Part shown: positions 8,736 to 17,061 of the stretch, one piece after another
Position numbering within the stretch: position 1 is the first letter of the stretch
Layout: every line of letters begins with the position of its first letter
From: Drouetiella hepatica Uher 2000/2452
Lineage (GTDB): Bacteria > Cyanobacteriota > Cyanobacteriia > Elainellales > Elainellaceae
Length of the DNA: 64,000 nucleotides
Direction of reading: 5' to 3'
Assembly (NCBI GenBank): GCA_019359505.1
Contig: JAHHHD010000021.1
Location: 29,939 to 93,938, forward strand
Notes under the pieces: model-generated
What the model was told of the DNA's origin: nothing
Seen by the model: only the letters and a program-made list of their open reading frames with translations
Database searches by the model: none
Made by a program: the position numbers and the translations under genes

Positions 8736-9362
8736 ATGGAGTGGCATGTAACAGACGCTCAGAGTTTGAGGATTATTGACAGCGAAATTGGCGACCACAC
8801 CTTCTCACCCTCTGAATATGAGATTGTGCGTCGCGCTGTTTACGCAACGGCTGACTTTGAGTACAAATCCCTGATTTGTTTTTCAGACCAGGCTCTACAA
8901 GCAGGGGCAGCGGCATTAGCCGCTCGCAGCACGATCGTAGTCGATGTGCCGATGGTTCAGGTAGGCATTGCGCCGACGATTCAAAGCACGTTTGCTAACC
9001 CAGTCTATTGCAGCATGGAGGCGCTGACCCGCCCCCAGCGAGACAAAACCCGTGTAGCTTGGGGCATGGAGACGTTAGCTCGGCGCTATCCTGAGGGCAT
9101 TTTTGTGGTCGGTCAGGCTCAGACAGCGCTGATAGCTCTAGTAGAGCTGATTGAAGCTGATGAAATTAAACCTGCTCTGGTGATTGGTACCCCTGCTGGC
9201 TTTGTAGGGGTCGATGTGGCGGTAGAGCGACTTAAAGACTCTCAAATTCCTCATATTCGGATTGAGGGACGCAAGGGCAGTGCCGTTGTAGCGGCGGCGA
9301 TCGTCAATGGTTTAGCGGATCTGGCGTGGCAAGCCTATGGTCAAGAGGCAAGCGGTTTATAA
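8736..9362 (+). CDS. cobH: Precorrin-8X methylmutase
   Basis: Moves a methyl group from C-11 to C-12 of the corrin ring (precorrin-8X to hydrogenobyrinate, or the cobalt form) in vitamin B12 synthesis. The 208-aa product carries the family motifs DVPMVQVGI, CSMEALTRPQRDKTRVAWGM, FVVGQAQTAL and GTPAGFVG. ATG 8736 (MEWHVTDAQSL) is chosen; a TTG eight codons upstream is less likely. The stretch RRAVYATADFEY has Tyr where many CobH/CbiC enzymes have the catalytic His (see findings). No cobalamin riboswitch was recognised upstream, and no other cob genes are in the window. Confidence 0.9.
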   Translation: MEWHVTDAQSLRIIDSEIGDHTFSPSEYEIVRRAVYATADFEYKSLICFSDQALQAGAAALAARSTIVVDVPMVQVGIAPTIQSTFANPVYCSMEALTRPQRDKTRVAWGMETLARRYPEGIFVVGQAQTALIALVELIEADEIKPALVIGTPAGFVGVDVAVERLKDSQIPHIRIEGRKGSAVVAAAIVNGLADLAWQAYGQEASGL

Positions 9363-9388
9363 GTCTTGTCGAAGCGACGAGCGCTTGA

Positions 9389-11203
9389 CTAAACGCCCAA
9401 CCTCAGCGTCCAACTCATTAACCGTCCTGTATCGGACGGCACGCGATCGCTCACCTGAAGCTGCCACTTACCCTTTGCAGACTGGTAAAGCAGCTTTCTA
9501 AGCAATGGCGTTGTCTCCAGAGAATAGGTTTTTGTGAGACTACCTACCCTTCCTAAACTGCGATTTTGCAGCAAGACCGTCTCGCCATTGGGCGCAGTTA
9601 GATAAATATGCAGATCGCTAGCAAAACTGTGTTCCAAACTCAGGCTAACCTCAATCTCTAGTACCGAGTCTGGCGCTGAGCGATCGCCTTCCACTGGAAT
9701 AGTGCTAACCGCGCCCTGAGCCTGAGTTGCCTGAGCCTGAGTTGCCTGAGCCTGAGCGACCTGTGCATCTGGAATCTCGATCGGCTGTGAGTTCTGTAGC
9801 TCAATCCACTGAGCAACGAGCGATCGTCTCACCTGTTTCTGAGCCATCTGTAACGCACTGAGGGCATCCCACTCTCCACATTTGGACGAGCTAGACTGAG
9901 TGCCCAAAGCGGGAGCAGCAGCAGTTTCTTGCAAAATTTGCTTGACCTCCTCTGCCGTTAAATCGGGATTGACCGACAGCATGAGGGCGGCAACTTCGGC
10001 AACGATCGGCTTGATATCGGTAGCTATAGCCATTACGTCCGGATGAACCGCAAAGCCGTTAAGCCAACTTGCCTCAGATAGGGTGTCCTTGGCTGGAGTG
10101 CCAGTAGAGAAGACAATCACGCATCCTTTGCCTTGTCTCCCTTGGGTGGCAGCCCTGGCGATCGCTATCCGCTGACGCAAAGACAGCGGAAAGTAGTCTG
10201 CTGCCCTCCAATCGCAAGAGATGATATCTGCTCCCTGCTGTGCTGCCCACTCAAACATTTCTTCAACCGACTGATCGTCCAAAAATCCATCCATTTCGAT
10301 CGGCATCAGCGCACACTTGGGCGCGATTTCTAGACGACTTTTTTTAGTGACAACTTTTTTCTTAGCAGCTGGCGTAAGCAATCGAGACAAATGCGGCAGA
10401 GACTGACGCAGCCGGAAAGGTGCAACAATCTTGCCACCGCCCAATTCAGCAGGATTACTGAACTCAGCAGGGCTAAGGGCGGTTGCCTCATCCATAATCG
10501 CGATCACAGTTGAGCGATCGCCCTGCGTGATCTGCCAGACTGCCTCTAGATCAATCGGCAAATTTTCTCTAGCGGATCGCTCGTCCAAATGACCGGAGCG
10601 CTGAAACGATCGCATGGCGGTCACAATATTCGGCTCAGCCAACCAAACTGCCAAACCTAATTCTGGATCTTGCAGGAGCCGTTCAGTCAGCTTCAGAGGA
10701 TTTGCCTGAGCCTGGGGCATTACCTGAAATACAAAGCCTTTAACCACGCCTGGGACAAGCTTAAGCACCTGTAGCCCCATAGCGGCAGCAATCTTGCCCA
10801 TGCGATCGGCGCTAACCTCTTCTGCAAACTGAAGAGTAATCTGATCGGTCAAGTAGAGCAGCGCATCTGAGCTTTTCTCCATTTGGTAAACATGGCTAGC
10901 AAAAGCGATCGCCGAATTCGATCGGGCAATCTGCATGGCGACTTCCAGGTGAGAGGCTTCCACCTGAAGTTCTGCCAACTGGACAAAAGGCATGAGCTTG
11001 AGGGATTTCACCGCGATCGAGTGTGTCGCCAGCTCTTGAGCCAGACAAGAGAGCAGCCCAACCGCAAAATTAGAAAGCTGAATTGTGAAGCGATCGCCTA
11101 TTTTTTGCAGCGCTAAAGCTTCTCCGCCTCGCCAAAGTATTCGACCTTCTGGTGTTTTGCCCAGCGTTTTACCTTCTGTCATTCGATTCTGCACGTCCTG
11201 CAC
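9389..11203 (-). CDS. Degenerate subtilase-like protein with P-type domain
   Basis: 604 aa. Residues 215-450 resemble cyanobacterial S8 subtilases: VIAIMDEATAL (Asp238, equivalent to the catalytic Asp), APKCALMPIEM, GADIISCDWRAADYFPLSLRQRIAIARAA, GKGCVIVFSTGTP, FAVHPDVMAIA and VAEVAALMLSVNPDLTAEEVKQIL. The segment that should hold HGTxxAG is replaced by a Lys-rich stretch (TPAAKKKVVTKKS), the oxyanion Asn is lost, and the roughly 100 residues carrying GTS are absent. It cannot work as a serine protease. An AQATQ repeat linker (481-496) precedes an intact proprotein-convertase-type P domain (505-604). No frameshift or stop is present, so it looks like a maintained pseudoprotease. GTG 11203 has AAGG eight bases upstream; ATG 11182 is an alternative. 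Confidence 0.75.
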   Translation of the reverse strand: MQDVQNRMTEGKTLGKTPEGRILWRGGEALALQKIGDRFTIQLSNFAVGLLSCLAQELATHSIAVKSLKLMPFVQLAELQVEASHLEVAMQIARSNSAIAFASHVYQMEKSSDALLYLTDQITLQFAEEVSADRMGKIAAAMGLQVLKLVPGVVKGFVFQVMPQAQANPLKLTERLLQDPELGLAVWLAEPNIVTAMRSFQRSGHLDERSARENLPIDLEAVWQITQGDRSTVIAIMDEATALSPAEFSNPAELGGGKIVAPFRLRQSLPHLSRLLTPAAKKKVVTKKSRLEIAPKCALMPIEMDGFLDDQSVEEMFEWAAQQGADIISCDWRAADYFPLSLRQRIAIARAATQGRQGKGCVIVFSTGTPAKDTLSEASWLNGFAVHPDVMAIATDIKPIVAEVAALMLSVNPDLTAEEVKQILQETAAAPALGTQSSSSKCGEWDALSALQMAQKQVRRSLVAQWIELQNSQPIEIPDAQVAQAQATQAQATQAQGAVSTIPVEGDRSAPDSVLEIEVSLSLEHSFASDLHIYLTAPNGETVLLQNRSLGRVGSLTKTYSLETTPLLRKLLYQSAKGKWQLQVSDRVPSDTGRLMSWTLRLGV

Positions 11204-11353
11204 ACTTTGCGCCTTATTTTCGCCTTATTGATTGAGCAGCTCCAGACTCTTTGAAACACGATCTTTCACAAAGATTTCACTTTAATCAAGAGTGCAATGG
11301 TAATATACCCCAAGGTTAGAATTGTTTGTTACACAACGTTTCAGAAGTCTTTC

Positions 11354-11944
11354 ATGCTATTGTTCGGCATTAAACGTTCTTTGTCTTTTGTGGGCTTGTT
11401 GTCACTTTCAGCAGCCGCAACCCTGATTATGCTTCGCCCAGCGGCGGTTCAAGCACAAACTCCTCCTCCTCCTTCGGAACCAGCGCCCGACAACGCTGAT
11501 TTGCGCCCTCTGTCTCAAGACGGCACTGTTCTTAGCGTTCAAGGTGGGCAACGCCTGATGCAGGAAGCGGGTACAGCAGCTTCAGCTCAAAACTATGATC
11601 TGGCAGTGCAGAAGCTCCAAGATGCTCGTCAGGTCTTTAACCAGCTCTCTAACTTCTATCAAGATCTGGGGGCTAGCTTCGCGGGTATCGATCTTCGGAT
11701 TGCTGATGCTCAGCGTCAGCAGGCCATTGCCACAGCTCAGCTCCGGGACGAGGCAACCTATCAACTGGCACTGGTTCATAGGGCACAAAATAAGCCTGAA
11801 CTATCGGTGCCGCTACTGATTCAAATTGTTCGGAGCCAAAATCCAACCCGCGATCTCGGCAAAAAAGCTTATCAGCAACTGTACGAACTGGGATTTGTAG
11901 ATGCGCCCTACCCCAGAGATCAGGATGCTCCAGCGCCACGTTAG
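11354..11944 (+). CDS. Secreted helical (TPR-like) hypothetical protein
   Basis: 196-aa exported protein. ATG 11354 gives a clean signal peptide (LLFGIKRSLSFVGLLSLSAAATLIMLRP, cleavage after AVQAQ). After a Pro-rich spacer the mature part has helical repeats (LMQEAGTAASAQNYDLAVQKLQDARQVF, QLALVHRAQNKPELSVPLLIQIV) resembling tetratricopeptide units. No catalytic motif is visible. It stands alone, divergent from the subtilase-like gene. Function unknown; a periplasmic scaffold or binding role would suit the fold. Confidence 0.65.
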   Translation: MLLFGIKRSLSFVGLLSLSAAATLIMLRPAAVQAQTPPPPSEPAPDNADLRPLSQDGTVLSVQGGQRLMQEAGTAASAQNYDLAVQKLQDARQVFNQLSNFYQDLGASFAGIDLRIADAQRQQAIATAQLRDEATYQLALVHRAQNKPELSVPLLIQIVRSQNPTRDLGKKAYQQLYELGFVDAPYPRDQDAPAPR

Positions 11945-12039
11945 GCGATCGCCTGAACGCTTAACCCAATAACGGTCAACCGTTGAAACTGCTAAATTAG
12001 AGCTACGATCTGGCGCAACAGCAAATTTGAGGAGAACAG

Positions 12040-12297
12040 ATGGTTAGCTCAGAGCAAGTCGAGACAATGATCAGGGAAGGGCTACCCGATGCTCAGGTTC
12101 AAGTTCAGGATCTGACGGGAACCATGGATCACTATAAGGTTGTGGTGGTTTCTTCTCAATTTGAGGGCAAGCGCTTGGTACAGCGGCATCAATTGGTTTA
12201 TGGTGCCCTGCATCAGGCGCTTTCTTCAGATGCGATTCATGCGCTAACCATGGAGACCTATACTCCAAAAGACTGGGCAGAACTAGGTCAGGCTTAG
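12040..12297 (+). CDS. bolA: BolA family protein
   Basis: 85-aa BolA/IbaG-like protein: MIREGLPDAQVQVQDLTGTMDHYKVVVVSSQFEGKRLVQRHQLVYGAL has the central class II fold with the conserved His in RHQLVY. BolA proteins bind CGFS monothiol glutaredoxins and share a [2Fe-2S] cluster, and the next gene 76 bp downstream encodes exactly such a glutaredoxin, so the two probably form an iron-sulfur trafficking or sensing complex. A ribosome-binding site (GAGGAGA) precedes the ATG. Confidence 0.92.
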   Translation: MVSSEQVETMIREGLPDAQVQVQDLTGTMDHYKVVVVSSQFEGKRLVQRHQLVYGALHQALSSDAIHALTMETYTPKDWAELGQA

Positions 12298-12373
12298 CTA
12301 GAATCAGCGAAATCAATCTGAAATCTAAAGCCTAGAATTAAGGTAAAACTAGACAGCTATTGTGGTGACTCCT

Positions 12374-12697
12374 ATGACTCCAGAAGTGCAGCAACGCATC
12401 GATGATTTGGTTCAGAAGAATAAAATCATGGTTTTTATGAAGGGCAACAAGCTAATGCCCCAGTGCGGTTTCTCCAACAACGTAGTACAGATTCTCAACG
12501 TGTTGGGCGTACCCTATGAAACGGCTGACGTGCTTGCAGATGCTGAAATTCGTCAAGGCATTAAGGAGTATTCCAACTGGCCGACGATTCCTCAAGTCTA
12601 TGTCAACGGCGAGTTTTTGGGTGGGTCAGATATTCTGATTGAGCTTTATCAAAAAGGTGAGCTTCAGGAACTGGTTGAGGTCGCTCTTGCTTCATAG
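12374..12697 (+). CDS. grxD: Monothiol glutaredoxin (CGFS type), Grx4 family
   Basis: 107-aa glutaredoxin with the monothiol active site CGFS (Cys31) after [12 protein letters not shown], the cis-Pro motif [19 protein letters not shown], and the glutathione-binding GGSD. CGFS glutaredoxins assemble [2Fe-2S] clusters with glutathione and hand them to target proteins, often with BolA. It sits just after bolA on the same strand. ATG 12374 ([12 protein letters not shown]) is preferred; two GTG codons at 12362 and 12365 would add a few residues. Confidence 0.93.
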   Translation: MTPEVQQRIDDLVQKNKIMVFMKGNKLMPQCGFSNNVVQILNVLGVPYETADVLADAEIRQGIKEYSNWPTIPQVYVNGEFLGGSDILIELYQKGELQELVEVALAS

Positions 12698-12732
12698 AAC
12701 TATCTTCATAGAGCTATCTTCATAGAGCTATG
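12691..12732 (+). repeat. 14-bp direct repeats at the end of grxD
   Basis: Three copies of TTCATAGARCTATC begin in the last codons of the glutaredoxin gene and run into the spacer. The first supplies the stop codon. Probably a replication-slippage product. Confidence 0.75.
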
Positions 12733-12783
12733 GAGTTTCTCTATCTGCAAACCCCAACTTGAGCCTAAAAGTTTTACGCCTTA

Positions 12784-12833
12784 AAAAATTTCCCTCCATA
12801 GCAAGATCTTCTAATGCATGGAGGGAAATTTTT
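12784..12833. terminator. Bidirectional terminator between grxD and a convergent gene
   Basis: AAAAATTTCCCTCCAT and ATGGAGGGAAATTTTT form a 16-bp stem with an 18-base loop. A runs on one side and T runs on the other make it a Rho-independent terminator in both directions, as expected between converging genes. Confidence 0.8.
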
Positions 12834-12877
12834 ATTGGTGAAGCGTAAACTTTGCGAAGCGTAAACCTGCGGAAGCG

Positions 12878-13126
12878 TTAGCGGTAGTCAGGTTCGGGCT
12901 GAGGTAGAGGTACCTCAAAATTTGACTGATCGTAGAGGAAGCGGGTAACTTCTTCTTCTAGCCTATGGATCAAGTAAGGCTCGATCGCATTAGAATGCCG
13001 GAGTGCAGACATATAGCCATCAATGTAGTGCCGGAGTTCATCAAAACGATACCCGCGACTCCATTGCTCCACTAGAGCGTCCGTTACCCTTTGGTAATAA
13101 CGGATAGTTTGGGCATCTTGCAACAT
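12878..13126 (-). CDS. Small conserved cyanobacterial protein (DUF6761-like)
   Basis: 82-aa soluble, mainly helical protein (DAQTIRYYQRVTDALVEQW, FDELRHYIDGYMSALRHSN, PYLIHRLEEEVTRFLYD) with a Pro-rich tail. I recognise it as a small family restricted to cyanobacteria (DUF6761, from memory). No known activity. It converges with grxD and is divergent from the response regulator gene. Confidence 0.7.
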   Translation of the reverse strand: MLQDAQTIRYYQRVTDALVEQWSRGYRFDELRHYIDGYMSALRHSNAIEPYLIHRLEEEVTRFLYDQSNFEVPLPQPEPDYR

Positions 13127-13400
13127 AGATGATTTCCTAAGAATTCGCCTTTGAAGTTGCTACAGCATCCTGAACCAAAGATTGGGCAGTCAGTCACTAT
13201 AGCTTGTCCTTCAATTATAACTTCAAATTATTAGGGGGTTTACTCATCCTTAAGGAGTCTCTTAATGTACGTTATCTTTTGGGCGTAATTCTGGATGCAT
13301 TTCTGGGCATTTGTAGCGCGATCGTCCAATTTTGGTGTTGACGCAACAAGTGGGGTTCAAGTAACAGGAGTTACAAAAGCCTGACAAATGCTCTGTTAGG

Positions 13401-14204
13401 GTGTTGATATCAAAAACTGAACGCGAAGCCGTGATCTCTGTCTGCATCCAAATTGTTGAGGGTAATCCCCATTTGCGATCGCTGCTAGGTTGGCACCTAC
13501 AGCAGGTTGGTCATTGGGTTCATCAGTCGGTCGATCTTCTGCAAGCGCGTGAGATTTTTCTGGCTCGGCAGCCCAGCCTAGTGATTTTAGACTCTGAGCT
13601 GCCGGAAGGCAACGGACTAGAGTTCTGCTACTGGCTGCAACAGCAGCGTCAGGTGATGATTTTGATGCTGTCGTCACGCAGCACTGAGTCGGACATTGTA
13701 GCCGGGTTGCGGGCGGGTGCGGATGATTATTTGACAAAGCCTTTTGGGATGCAGGAATTTCTGGCGAGGGTAGAAGCCCTAGCAAGACGCAATCGATCGA
13801 TCGTCGCTCCAGCCTCGCTAGATTATGGTGACCTCAAGATTGACTTAGTTCAGCGCCGGGTGCGTCTGAAGGAAACCTACATTGACCTGACTCCGCAAGA
13901 ATTTAGCTTGCTCTATGTGCTAGCCCAGTCGGGAGGTGTTCCTCTTAACCGCACGGAGCTTTTGCGTCGGGCTTGGCCCGATGCGATCGACAATCACCGC
14001 ACGGTAGATACCCACGTTCTTTCGCTCCGAAAAAAAATTGAGGTCGATCCGCGTCAGCCCAGCCTGATTCAGACCGTACGCAATGTGGGCTATCGCTTCA
14101 ATATTGAGGTCGTGAATGTGAAGCCATCTGCCACCGATTATGCTAACCAAAAGCTCAATATCAGGAAGCCGCTTCGCCCTTTCTCTCAGGTGGCAGAGAG
14201 TTAG
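13401..14204 (+). CDS. OmpR-family response regulator with atypical receiver
   Basis: 267 aa: receiver domain 12-130 and winged-helix DNA-binding domain 145-235 (DLTPQEFSLLYVLAQSG, LLRRAWP, RTVDTHVLSLRKKIE, VRNVGYRF). The phospho-acceptor Asp64 (LVILDSELPEGNG) and Lys in YLTKPFG are present, but the metal-binding pair normally read as ED or DD is E20-G21-N22 (VEGNPHL), which may weaken or bypass phosphorylation. No histidine kinase is adjacent. GTG 13401 is assigned; a GTG ten codons in is also possible because the conserved part begins at SVCIQIVE. Target genes unknown. Confidence 0.85.
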   Translation: MLISKTEREAVISVCIQIVEGNPHLRSLLGWHLQQVGHWVHQSVDLLQAREIFLARQPSLVILDSELPEGNGLEFCYWLQQQRQVMILMLSSRSTESDIVAGLRAGADDYLTKPFGMQEFLARVEALARRNRSIVAPASLDYGDLKIDLVQRRVRLKETYIDLTPQEFSLLYVLAQSGGVPLNRTELLRRAWPDAIDNHRTVDTHVLSLRKKIEVDPRQPSLIQTVRNVGYRFNIEVVNVKPSATDYANQKLNIRKPLRPFSQVAES

Positions 14205-14221
14205 CGATAGTTTTTCAAATG

Positions 14222-14276
14222 TGTTGTTGATTTTTTGAAAGGGGCGCGGAGCGCCCCTTTCAAAAAATCAACAACA
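14222..14276. repeat. Long palindrome (26-bp arms, GGA loop)
   Basis: Perfect 26-bp arms at 14222-14247 and 14251-14276 around GGA. Outer part TGTTGTTGATTTTTTG, inner core GGGGCGC. First of three palindromes in the space between two converging genes. Confidence 0.93.
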
Positions 14277-14308
14277 TGTCTAGAACATCACCAAAGTTAG
14301 CCATACCC

Positions 14309-14436
14309 AGTAGGTCGCAAATTAGGGTTTTGTGGCGCGCGAAGCGCGCCACAAAACCCCAGAAGCTGGATTTCAAAGGCGCTCTGCGCCTTTGAAATCC
14401 AGCTTCTGGGGAAAATAGGAAGACTTGCGATCTACT
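14309..14436. repeat. Nested double palindrome with outer inverted repeats
   Basis: The outer pair AGTAGGTCGCAA (14309-14320) and TTGCGATCTACT (14425-14436) encloses two hairpins. The first has 16-bp arms (14325-14340, 14344-14359) around GAA; the second has 26-bp arms (14357-14382, 14386-14411) around TCT, and shares its first C's with the end of the first. The outer right repeat overlaps the stop codon of the ABC ATPase gene. A related element in reverse orientation lies at 28.9 kb. Confidence 0.9.
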
Positions 14437-15541
14437 GATACCGCAAGTTATTTTGGGTTGCTGGATCGAAGACAACTAGATGATCAAGGTTTAAATAAAG
14501 CGGTAAACGATCGCCCACCTTTAGCCGCATCTCTGGTGCAACTTGAACGTTGACTTGAATAGCTTGGGATTCTGGCATAGCCAGACGAGTACGAACTAAG
14601 GTTTCTCGCCCCAGAGGCTCTATGACCGTAATTTCTGCGAGAAGAGACCAAGGGCGATCGCCAGCAATTTCGATATGCTCCGGACGAATCCCTAAATTCA
14701 AGCGCTGACCTGAAGTGAGGTGCGATCGCAGCCATTCAGGACAAGGAATCATAGATTCTGCCTGTTCTAGAAGATGACCCGTCAGACAAAAAGATAACCC
14801 GTTATAGGTAACTGGCAAAATATTCATGGGCGGATTTCCCAAAAATGTTGCCACCATTTGATTTGTCGGTTGGGCATACATAGTTTGCGGATCGGCAATC
14901 TGCTGAATTCTGCCCTGATTTAGCACCACGATGCGATCGGCAAGGGTCATTGCCTCAACCTGATCGTGGGTGACGTAAAGCGTGGTGATGCCAAACTGCT
15001 GATGAAGCTGCTTCAGCTCAGCGCGGGTGTCATCTCGCAGTTGGGCATCCAGGTTGGACAGAGGTTCATCCAGCAGAAAAACTTGGGGCTGTCGGGCGAT
15101 CGCTCGTCCTAGCGCTACTCGCTGCTGTTGTCCGCCAGACAGCTGGCGAGGCTTGCGATCGAGCAGATGGGCAATGTTGAGAGATTGGGCAACCGTTTCT
15201 ACGCGCGTCTGAATGACCTTGGGTTCAGCCTGACGCATCCTCAAGCCAAATGCCAAATTTTCGGCAACCGTCATGTGCGGATAGAGCGCATAGTTTTGGA
15301 AAACCATCGCCACGTCTCGCTGACGAGCTGGAACTTGGTTCACTCGACGATCGCCAATGTACAAATTCCCAGAAGTGGCGCTGTCTAGTCCAGCGATCGT
15401 CCTCAGGATAGTGGATTTGCCGCAGCCCGACGGCCCCACCAATACCCAAAACTCTCCGTCAGGTACTTCAAAGGTGATATGGGCGATCGCCGTTGTGGTG
15501 CCAAACCGCCGGGAAATATCTTCCAGATAGACTCTTGCCAC
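14432..15541 (-). CDS. ABC transporter ATPase, MalK/UgpC (sugar) type
   Basis: 369-aa ABC ATPase. Walker A GPSGCGKST, Q-loop QNYALYPHMTVAENLAFGL, signature LSGGQQQRVALGRAI, Walker B VFLLDEPLSNLD and switch His (YVTHDQVEAM) are all intact. The C-terminal 130 residues form a regulatory OB/TOBE domain (LNLGIRPEHIEI, LGRETLVRTRL). This layout is that of carbohydrate importers (MalK, UgpC) that often serve several permeases. No permease or binding protein is nearby, so it probably works as a shared ATPase. Start is GTG. Its stop overlaps the repeat cluster downstream. Confidence 0.92.
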   Translation of the reverse strand: MARVYLEDISRRFGTTTAIAHITFEVPDGEFWVLVGPSGCGKSTILRTIAGLDSATSGNLYIGDRRVNQVPARQRDVAMVFQNYALYPHMTVAENLAFGLRMRQAEPKVIQTRVETVAQSLNIAHLLDRKPRQLSGGQQQRVALGRAIARQPQVFLLDEPLSNLDAQLRDDTRAELKQLHQQFGITTLYVTHDQVEAMTLADRIVVLNQGRIQQIADPQTMYAQPTNQMVATFLGNPPMNILPVTYNGLSFCLTGHLLEQAESMIPCPEWLRSHLTSGQRLNLGIRPEHIEIAGDRPWSLLAEITVIEPLGRETLVRTRLAMPESQAIQVNVQVAPEMRLKVGDRLPLYLNLDHLVVFDPATQNNLRYQ

Positions 15542-15620
15542 GGCTGCTGTCTTAATTCATTAGTATCATCTTAAAGGCTGCTCTTGGAGACGAGCTAATA
15601 TCAGGCTACTTTCTGTCAAG

Positions 15621-15947
15621 CTACATCTTTGCCAGTGATGCAACCTTGGAGAGTTTCCCTTTCTCCAACCCCTCCAGATCGCTGAGGTGCAGCCATCCCT
15701 CTTTGACTAATCCAGCAAAGACAAAGAGCAGACCCGAATATTCGTAGTCGTACTTTCCCTCTACTTCATGTCTTCTGGCACTCAAGAAGTCGTGTAGTCG
15801 CCAGAGATCGCCCAATTCCACTAGCGAACTTGCTTCTGCTCGAACTTGCTGAATCAAAGCCTCAATCTCTCGCATATAGGCTTGATCAAAGGCAGTCTTG
15901 GCTATATTTTTTTCTACTTCAGTCCACTCAGCTTCACTCACTTGCAT
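15621..15947 (-). CDS. frp: Fluorescence recovery protein (FRP)
   Basis: 108-aa helical protein that binds the active red form of OCP, speeds its return to the orange form and helps it leave the phycobilisome, ending photoprotective quenching. The diagnostic core GDLWRLHDFLSARRHEVEGKYD contains the residues shown to matter in Synechocystis FRP (Trp49, His52, Asp53, Arg59 here), and the C-terminal half FVFAGLVKEGWLHLSDL also matches. It lies 154 bp downstream of ocp on the same strand, the usual arrangement. Confidence 0.95.
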   Translation of the reverse strand: MQVSEAEWTEVEKNIAKTAFDQAYMREIEALIQQVRAEASSLVELGDLWRLHDFLSARRHEVEGKYDYEYSGLLFVFAGLVKEGWLHLSDLEGLEKGKLSKVASLAKM

Positions 15948-16101
15948 GACTCAATCTAAGACTTGTATTAGTAATGAATTGGGTTAATATTATTGCGTTT
16001 TCTGAGGGGGCGATCGCCCTAGATTAAAAGAGCGCTCGCCCCGGTCGTGATTCGATTGCCCTAGGCTGCTTATAACAAACCTAGCCCTGGCGAACTCAGC
16101 T

Positions 16102-17061
16102 TTAGCGAACCAGATTCAAAAGCTCTTTAGGGGAAGCCAACAGGTCAATAGCGACGAAAAAGATTTTGCCTTCGGGGTTGATCAAAAACCGCCAAGCCAT
16201 ATTCATACCCACGGCTGCGCCAAACCAGGGGGTCTGAACCTTACCCGTGACCTTGACCTGCGTGTAGCCATCGTCGGCAGGTTCAGCCACACCGCGCTCA
16301 GGAATCAAGTTGAGATTCTGGCACTCTTCCCGGAAGAATCGCATGATTGCCTCTTTGCCGATGATCGGTCTTTTGAAGGGAGGCTGTAAAGCACCGTCTT
16401 CAACAAAAAGTTTAATCAACTCATCAAAGTCATTGGCATTCAGGTTGTTCATGTAGCTCAGCACCGTTGGGTTGTCGATGCCCTCAATGGTGACTTGAGT
16501 ACGCTGAGACATCTCTTTGGGCACGACCACAGGTTCAGCGATTGTGGTGTAGCCGCCTAACTTAGCAGTATCAAACCCCATGTCCACCACAGAGTTCCGC
16601 AACACGGTAATTTGCTGACCTTGATCGAGTGTTTTAAGAGTTTCCAATACGGCGTTGGCGTTGGCTGAAAGCTTGTAGCCTGTGGGAATAGGCGCAACGA
16701 TGCCTTGCTCCATCCATTCTCCTAGCTGATTCCAGAAACCTAGCTTGATGTTGGGCGACCAGGTAGCATAGGTGCGGCAAATGGGCGTATCTGCATGATT
16801 TGCTAGATCGCACATTACCTGAGTTTGCTCTTCGAAAGACATTTTCTTGACTTGATTCAGCGTTTCTTCAGCAAACTGCATATTGGCTGCGCCCGGAGCG
16901 GCAACCGTGATGGTTTTGCCCATTTCCAAGAAAGCGAACCATGTCCATGCCAGCTGATCTTCAGCACTGAGCTGATTGAAACGCGCAGTTAAAGCCGGAA
17001 CAGCATCAGCAGACAGGGTGCTGGGGAAAATACCGCGTGCGGAATCGATCGTGATTGCCAT
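16102..17061 (-). CDS. ocp: Orange carotenoid protein (OCP), full length
   Basis: 319-aa carotenoid-binding photoreceptor that, after blue-green light, binds the phycobilisome and dissipates energy as heat. The N-terminal helical domain (1-165) has Asn104, Trp110 and Arg155 at the standard positions; the C-terminal NTF2-like domain has the carotenoid keto-group ligands Tyr203 (SYMNNLN) and Trp290 (MAWRFL). Phe44 replaces the usual Tyr44 next to the carotenoid. The two-residue offset in the C-terminal domain suggests a slightly longer linker. An adjacent FRP gene supports the OCP1 class. The 535-bp upstream space probably holds a stress-regulated promoter. Confidence 0.98.
   Translation of the reverse strand: MAITIDSARGIFPSTLSADAVPALTARFNQLSAEDQLAWTWFAFLEMGKTITVAAPGAANMQFAEETLNQVKKMSFEEQTQVMCDLANHADTPICRTYATWSPNIKLGFWNQLGEWMEQGIVAPIPTGYKLSANANAVLETLKTLDQGQQITVLRNSVVDMGFDTAKLGGYTTIAEPVVVPKEMSQRTQVTIEGIDNPTVLSYMNNLNANDFDELIKLFVEDGALQPPFKRPIIGKEAIMRFFREECQNLNLIPERGVAEPADDGYTQVKVTGKVQTPWFGAAVGMNMAWRFLINPEGKIFFVAIDLLASPKELLNLVR

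Noticed and set aside
9389..11203. Active subtilisin-like protease
   Set aside because: Catalytic His and Ser motifs and oxyanion Asn are absent.
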